Made by a program: the position numbers and the translations under genes. Positions 59,219 to 64,000 of a stretch of 64,000 nt of DNA are shown piece by piece. Within the stretch, counting starts at the first letter, position 1. Each line of letters opens with the position of its first letter. Location: the NCBI RefSeq assembly GCF_018200035.1, contig NZ_CP073583.1:23587-87586 (forward strand), given 5' to 3'. Source of the stretch: Sulfitobacter albidus. Lineage in GTDB: Bacteria > Pseudomonadota > Alphaproteobacteria > Rhodobacterales > Rhodobacteraceae. Below the pieces are notes generated by a model. That model searched no databases, was not told the origin of the DNA, and saw only the letters and a list, made by a program, of their open reading frames with translations.

Positions 59219-59878
59219 ATGAGTGAAAAAGCCCGTCAGCACCGGTTCAGCCCGCCGCCCGGCGCCTGCGACATGCTGCTCATCCGGCACGGAGAGACGC
59301 AGGCGGCCGTGCGCGGCCAGAGCTTTGCCATGGTCGACGGGCAGGGCGACCCGGCGCTGCGCCCGGAGGGCGAGGCGCAGGCGCGGGAGGTGGCGGCGCA
59401 TCTGGGTGGCTGGCCCATCGCGGCCATCGTGGTGACGAAGATGCGGCGCACCCATCAGACGGCGGCCCCGCTGGCAGAGCGTCTGAATCTTGCGCCGACG
59501 GTTGATCCTGATTTGCACGAGGTGCATCTGGGGGACTGGGACGGCGGTGAATACCGCTTCCGCGCCGCCGAGAACGATCCCGCATTCCTGCGTGCCCGCG
59601 CCGAGGGCGAGTGGGGCCACATCCCCGGCGCCGAGACCACGGCGCAGTTGCAGACGCGCGTGCGGCGCGGGCTCATGCGCGTGGCGGGGGCGCATCCCGA
59701 CCGGCTGGTGGCGGTTGTGGTGCACGGCGGCGTCGTCGACGCGGCGATGTGCGTGGCCACCGGCGCACGGCCACTGTCCTTTGCCGGGGCGGCCAACGGG
59801 TCGATCAGCCGCCTGGTGATCGACGGCGAGCGGATGATCGCGCGGGGGTTCAACGATGTGGGGCATCTGGCAGGTTAG
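59219..59878 (+). CDS. Histidine phosphatase family protein
   Basis: 219 residues from ATG 59219, preceded by GAGGGAGAG. The catalytic RHG motif is LLIRHGETQ (Arg23, His24). MRRTHQTAAPLAERL gives the second arginine, HEVHLGDWDGGEYR is the acidic loop with the proton donor, and VVVHGGVVDAAM has the second histidine. This is the branch-1 phosphoglycerate-mutase-like fold. Members act on sugars, nucleotides or other phosphate esters; specificity is not visible. It is divergent from the oxidoreductase/MaoC operon. Confidence 0.9.
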   Translation: MSEKARQHRFSPPPGACDMLLIRHGETQAAVRGQSFAMVDGQGDPALRPEGEAQAREVAAHLGGWPIAAIVVTKMRRTHQTAAPLAERLNLAPTVDPDLHEVHLGDWDGGEYRFRAAENDPAFLRARAEGEWGHIPGAETTAQLQTRVRRGLMRVAGAHPDRLVAVVVHGGVVDAAMCVATGARPLSFAGAANGSISRLVIDGERMIARGFNDVGHLAG

Positions 59879-59901
59879 GCGGAGCATTTCAGGTCTGGTG
59901 C

Positions 59902-59920
59902 GCCCGGCGGCACGCCGGGC
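59902..59920. terminator. GC-rich hairpin between convergent phosphatase and quinone oxidoreductase genes
   Basis: A perfect 8-bp stem GCCCGGCG (59902-59909), loop GCA, CGCCGGGC (59913-59920). It is followed by a C-rich stretch with a second imperfect inverted pair (GCCCCCCATGGGCGGGGGC, about 59932-59950). It lies in the 118-base gap after both stops. It may act as a shared terminator or be a copy of a dispersed intergenic repeat. Confidence 0.5.
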
Positions 59921-59996
59921 AACCCCCGATCGCCCCCCATGGGCGGGGGCTTCACCCCCACCCCCGCTGCCGGGGACTGCCCTCAGTAGTGTAGGC

Positions 59997-60995
59997 TCAG
60001 CCCACATCCAGCACGACTTTGCCCAGCACCTTGCGGTCCTCCATCAGCTTCAGCGCCTCCGCCGCTTCCTCCAGCGGGAAGCGGGCGGAAATGCGCGGTT
60101 TGATCTGGCCGTCGGCGTACATGCGGAACAGATCGGCCATGTTCTCGGCATGCATGTCGGGCTCGCGCAGGGTATGCGCGCCCCAGAACACACCGACGAT
60201 CTGACAGCCCTTGAGCAGCGTCAGGTTCAGCGGGATCGACGGAATCCCCGCCGGGAAACCGACGACGAGGTATCGGCCTTTCCACGCCAGCGCGCGCACC
60301 GCAGGCTCAGCATAGGCGCCGCCGACCGCATCGTAGACGACATCGACGCCCTCGCCGCCCGCCAGTTCCTTGATCTGGGCGGAGAACGCTTTTTGCGCGG
60401 CGCGGTCGTCCATGTCGCGGGTGTAGATCAGCGTTTCATCCGCGCCCAGATCGCGGCAGAACTGCGCTTTTTCCTCCGAGCTGACGGCAGCGATGACGCG
60501 CGCGCCTGCGGCCTTTCCCAGCTCGATCGCGGCGGCGCCCACGCCGCCCGCCGCCCCAAGGATCAGCAGCGATTCGCCGGGCTGGATCTCGGCGCGGTTT
60601 TTCAGCGCGTGATGCGAGGTGCCGTAGGTCAGCACCAGACATGACGCTTCGTCATAAGGCATTGCGTCGGGGATCTTCATCACCCGCGCCGCCTCGACAT
60701 TGAGGTGCGTGGCAAAGCCGCCGAAACCCGTCATCGCCAGCACGCGGTCGCCGACCGACAGCCCCTCGACCCCCTCGCCGATAGCCGCGATTTCGCCCGC
60801 GATCTCACCGCCCGGCGCGAAGGGGCGCGGCGGCTTCATCTGGTACATGTCCTTGATAATCAGCGTATCGGGGAAGTTCAGCCCCGCCGCGTGCACCCGG
60901 ATCTGCACGTGCTTTTTCTTGGGTTCTGGCAGGTCGACCTCGGTCAGTTGCAGGCTGTCGGGTCCGCCGGGTTCGACGCTGAGCATGGCTTTCAT
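59997..60995 (-). CDS. NADPH:quinone oxidoreductase family protein
   Basis: 332 residues from ATG 60995, preceded by AAGGAGG. The GroES-like N-terminal domain has AGLNFPDTLIIKDMYQMKPPRPFAPGGEIAGEI. The Rossmann domain has LLILGAAGGVGAAAIELGKAAGARVIAAVSSEEK, the AAGGVG nucleotide motif of quinone/enoyl reductases. KGRYLVVGFPAGIPSIPLN and KVVLDVG close the protein. No zinc-binding cysteines are seen. It is divergent from the acyl-CoA dehydrogenase operon with 163 bases between. Confidence 0.92.
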   Translation of the reverse strand: MKAMLSVEPGGPDSLQLTEVDLPEPKKKHVQIRVHAAGLNFPDTLIIKDMYQMKPPRPFAPGGEIAGEIAAIGEGVEGLSVGDRVLAMTGFGGFATHLNVEAARVMKIPDAMPYDEASCLVLTYGTSHHALKNRAEIQPGESLLILGAAGGVGAAAIELGKAAGARVIAAVSSEEKAQFCRDLGADETLIYTRDMDDRAAQKAFSAQIKELAGGEGVDVVYDAVGGAYAEPAVRALAWKGRYLVVGFPAGIPSIPLNLTLLKGCQIVGVFWGAHTLREPDMHAENMADLFRMYADGQIKPRISARFPLEEAAEALKLMEDRKVLGKVVLDVG

Positions 60996-61158
60996 GGGAT
61001 CAATTCCTCCTTGAGTGGCGGCCATTGGGGCGAGACAACTGGCGCTTGTCAATCGAATTTCAGAATGACATTCTGCACAGCGGAATGGTCGCCCGCAATC
61101 GGGCGCACCTGCGCCGCGCCCGAAAGAGGCCGCGCATCCACACATGGGAGGATCATCG

Positions 61159-62325
61159 ATGGGTACTGGCCTGACACCGGAAGAATTCCGCGCCGAGCTG
61201 CGCGATTGGCTCGAGGCGAACTGCCCCGAAGAGATGCGCGACGGCGGCATGACCGAGGACGCGATCTGCTGGGGCGGGCGTAACTGGACGTTCTCCAGCG
61301 ACGCGCAGCGCCTCTGGCTGGAGCGCGCGGCGGCCAAGGGATACACCGTGCCGACGTGGCCGGTGGAATACGGCGGTGCGGGGCTGAGCCGGGACGAGGA
61401 AAAGATCTTTTCCGATGAGATGGCGCGCATCAACGCGCGCGTGCCGCTGCAAAGCTTTGGCATCTGGATGCTGGGGCCCGCCCTGTTGCACTTCGGCTCC
61501 CACGCGCAAAAGCTGGAATATCTGCCGCCCATCGCGCGCGGAGAGGTGCGCTGGTGTCAGGGGTATTCAGAGCCGAACGCAGGCTCCGATCTGGCGAACG
61601 TACAGACGCGCGGCGAGGACAAGGGCGATCATTGGCTGGTCAACGGGCAGAAGATCTGGACCTCCTACGCCGACAAGGCCGATCAGATCTTTGCGCTGGT
61701 GCGCACCGACCGCGAAGCGCCCAAGCACAAGGGGATTTCCTTCCTGCTGATCGACATGGACGATCCGGGCGTCGAGACGCGCCCGATCAAGATGATCTCT
61801 GGCATTTCGCCCTTTTGCGAGACGTTTTTCACCGACGTGCAGGTGCCCAAACACCGGATCGTGGGCGAGGAAAACCGCGGCTGGGACGTGGCGAAATATC
61901 TGCTGACCCACGAGCGGGAGATGATCTCGGGCGGGGCCGGTGGTCTGGCCGGGACGGGCCGTGCACTGGGGCGGTATTGTCGGAAACGATGGACGGGCTG
62001 GATGCGACGCTGCGCGCCGATGCGATGCGCTGCGAGATCGACAGTTTGGCGATTGGTCTGACGCTGGAGCGTTACAAGGATCAGGCCGAAGCCGGGCAGG
62101 GGCCGGTGATGCCTCGGCCATGCTGAAATACGCAGGCACCGAGCTGAACAAGCAACGCCACGAGCTGATGATGACCGCCGGAGGCTCCGACGCGCTGGAA
62201 TGGGACGGACCGCTGGGCAACCGCGCGGGCGACTGGCTGCGGACCAAGGCGAACTCGATCGAGGGGGTACGTCGGAAGTCATGCTGTCCATCATCTCGCG
62301 CCGCGTGCTGGGGCTGCCCGCATGA
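61159..62325 (+). CDS. Acyl-CoA dehydrogenase, three frameshifts
   Basis: About 389 residues after repair, from ATG 61159 with GGGAGG upstream. The N-terminal helical domain is clear (FRAELRDWLEANCPEEM; YTVPTWPVEYGGAGLSRDE). RWCQGYSEPNAGSDLANVQTRG is the FAD-contacting signature, and GISPFCETFFTDVQVPKHR is the middle beta domain. Breaks at GGGG (61968-61971), GG (62105-62106) and GGGGG (62263-62267), each repaired by one G, restore LSETMDGLDATLRADAM, GDASAMLKYAGTEL and the end SIEGGTSEVMLSIISRRVLGLPA. It oxidises an acyl-CoA to enoyl-CoA. Its stop overlaps the next dehydrogenase start by ATGA. Confidence 0.87.
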
Positions 62326-63436
62326 GCAAGCTGGTGATGAGTGAAGAGGAAACGATGCTCGCCGATATGGCGCGCGGGTTTCTGGACGGCGCCGCCCCCG
62401 TATCGAAATTCCGCAAGATGCGGGATGCGGGGGAGACCCATGACGCGAAGCTGTGGAAAGACATGGCCGAAATGGGTTGGGCTGGGGTGCTGGTGCCCGA
62501 AGAGGCCGGCGGCTCAGACATGGGGCACGCGGCGGCCAACGTGATCGCGCGGGAGCTGGGCAAGACGCTGGTGGTCTCGCCTATCTCTCGACCGCCGTGA
62601 TGGCGGCGACCGCGCTACGGCAGGTGAGTGACGCCCGCGCCACGGAGGCACTGCGCAAGATCGCCAGCGGCGACGTGACCTATGCGCTGGCGGTGGACGA
62701 GGGGATCAAGCACGATCCCGACGCCACGCAGATGCAGGCGACGGCCGACGGCAACGGTTTCCGCCTGACGGGGGCTAAGACTTTTGTCGTCGATGGGGCC
62801 CTGGCCGACCGGCTGCTGGTGCTGGCCAAAACGGACGCGGGCCTGACCCTCTTCGACATTCCCGCCGACCGCGATGGCATCACCCGCGTTGCAAGCAACA
62901 TGATCGACGCCCGCGATGCCGCGCGCATCGCGTTCGAGGATGTCGAGGCCACGGGCGACGATGTGTTGGGCACGGTCGACAACGCCATGGACGTTCTGCG
63001 CCCTGCGTTGCGCGCGGGGCAGGCGGCGCTGGCCGCCGAGATGACGGGCGTGGCCGCCGGGGCGTTCGACATGACCGTCGGCTACCTCAAAGAGCGTAAG
63101 CAATTCGGGATCGAGATCGGGCGCTTTCAGGCGCTGCAACACCGCGCCGCACATCTGTGGAGCGAGACGGAGATCACGGCGAGCGCCATTCTGAACGCGG
63201 GCCGGATGCTGGACGAGGACCCGGACAACGCCGAGATGGCTGTTTCGCTCGCCAAGGCGCGGGCGACGGATACGGTCACGCTGGCGGTGCAGGAAGGCGT
63301 GCAGATGCACGGCGGCATCGGCATGACCGACGCTTACGATATGGGTTTTTACATGAAACGCGCGCGGGTATCGGCGGAATGGCTGGGTGATTACAGCTAT
63401 CACGCCGAACGGGTCGCCGCGGCGAGGGGCTTTTGA
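62322..63436 (+). CDS. Second acyl-CoA dehydrogenase, one frameshift
   Basis: About 371 residues after repair. The N-terminal segment MSKLVMSEEETMLADMARGFL and GWAGVLVPEEAGGSDMG is the helical domain. A break at about 62580-62582 (CCT) is repaired by one base to give VVSPYLSTAVMAATALR. The rest includes VDGALADRLLVLAKTD, the C-terminal domain signature GYLKERKQFGIEIGRFQALQHRAAH and MHGGIGMTDAYDMGFYMKRAR. It is shorter than classic FadE but usual for the paired dehydrogenases of steroid and branched-acid degradation, where two paralogues form an alpha2beta2 enzyme. Tandem overlap with the first gene supports such pairing (inference). Confidence 0.86.
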
Positions 63437-64000
63437 TGGATCTAGGCACACTCTTTGGGCTTGAGGGCAAGACCGCCCTTGTCACCGGCGGGGCCACAGG
63501 CATCGGGCGCATGGCGTGCGAGGCACTGGTGCGCGCGGGCGCCACGGTCCTGATGGCGTCGCGCAAGGGCGAGGCTTGCGAGGCCGTCGCGGCAGAGCTG
63601 AACGCACTGGGGGCCTCGGGCAAGGCAATCGGCTTTGCCGGTGATGTCGGGTCCAGGGAGGGCGTCGATGCGCTGGTGGCCGCCGTGCACGAGCGGACCG
63701 AAACGCTCGACATCCTGATGAACAACGCGGGCGTCACCTGGGGTGCGCCTATGGGAGATTTTCCCTTCGAGGCGTGGGACAAGGTGTGCGCGTGAACGTC
63801 GCGGGGCCTTTGATCTGACGCAAAAGTTGCTGCCGATGCTGCGCGCGTCGGCACGGTCGATGACCCGGCGCGCGTCGTCAACGTAGGCTCGGTCATGGGG
63901 GAGCGGGAAATGGGCGATGGCGCCTACAGCTACTCCGCCTCAAAGGCCGCGATCATGCACCTGAGCAAGATCATGCGAAAGAGCTGGCGGAGAGGCGATC
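63436..64000 (+). CDS. Short-chain dehydrogenase/reductase, about four frameshifts, runs off the right edge
   Basis: It starts at ATG 63436, overlapping the dehydrogenase stop (TGATG). The first 119 codons are a standard classical SDR: KTALVTGGATGIGRMACEAL (TGxxxGxG cofactor loop), GDVGSREGVDALV, and ILMNNAGVTWGAP (NNAG). The frame then breaks near 63785-63788. The later pieces VNVAG, DLTQKLLPMLR, PARVVNVGSVMG and YSYSASKAAIMHLSK (catalytic Tyr and Lys of YxxxK) appear in changing frames, needing one added base near 63809-63811, 63857 and 63975. All key SDR elements are present, so the gene is probably intact in the organism. The C-terminus is outside the window. Confidence 0.82.

Overview
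The window is GC-rich DNA with alphaproteobacterial gene families and close, translationally coupled operons. It carries a complete repABC replication/partition cassette (repA-repB-repC, two parS palindromes, an antisense RNA locus). I infer an extrachromosomal replicon (plasmid or chromid) of a Rhodobacterales (Roseobacter-group) bacterium. No rRNA, tRNA, insertion sequence, prophage or CRISPR array was seen.

Layout. 1-6.7 kb: start of an acyl-CoA synthetase, a sulfide/persulfide pair (rhodanese, ETHE1-like dioxygenase), divergent katG/oxyR, a nitroreductase and a MipA/OmpV outer-membrane protein. 6.8-19.7 kb: a catabolic island of two divergent, tightly overlapping operons. Leftward are gntR, a leuC-like and leuD-like hydratase pair and a TRAP transporter dctPQM. 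Rightward are a 4-OT tautomerase/SnoaL fusion, hyuB, hyuA, an isochorismatase-fold protein without its cysteine, an isocitrate-lyase/PEP-mutase-family lyase and an FAD dehydrogenase. Together they read as uptake and stepwise degradation of an unknown cyclic amide or imide that becomes a substituted C4-dicarboxylate and is cleaved to central metabolites. 19.8-23.2 kb: repCBA. 23.5-45.5 kb: one gene for a secreted protein of about 6,160 residues built from about 45 DUF11/DUF7507-type repeats with nested internal duplications, followed by an outer-membrane beta-barrel protein; this looks like a surface system. 45.5-48.6 kb: a split YeeE/YedE sulfur transporter and a tungstate-type ABC transporter (tupBCA). 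48.6-57.7 kb: a Dpp/Opp-type ABC transporter, a LysR regulator, an amidohydrolase and a coupled COG0523 metallochaperone. 57.7-64 kb: MaoC dehydratase, two medium-chain oxidoreductases, a histidine phosphatase, two acyl-CoA dehydrogenases and an SDR, i.e. acyl-CoA and short-chain metabolism.

Quality. Eight conserved genes are interrupted by about 15 frameshifts. Each is repaired by adding exactly one base, most in short G or C runs, and they become denser towards the right edge. The gene lengths then become exact multiples of three. I treat these as homopolymer under-calls rather than real pseudogenes and annotate the genes across the breaks. The 18.5-kb giant gene is intact.
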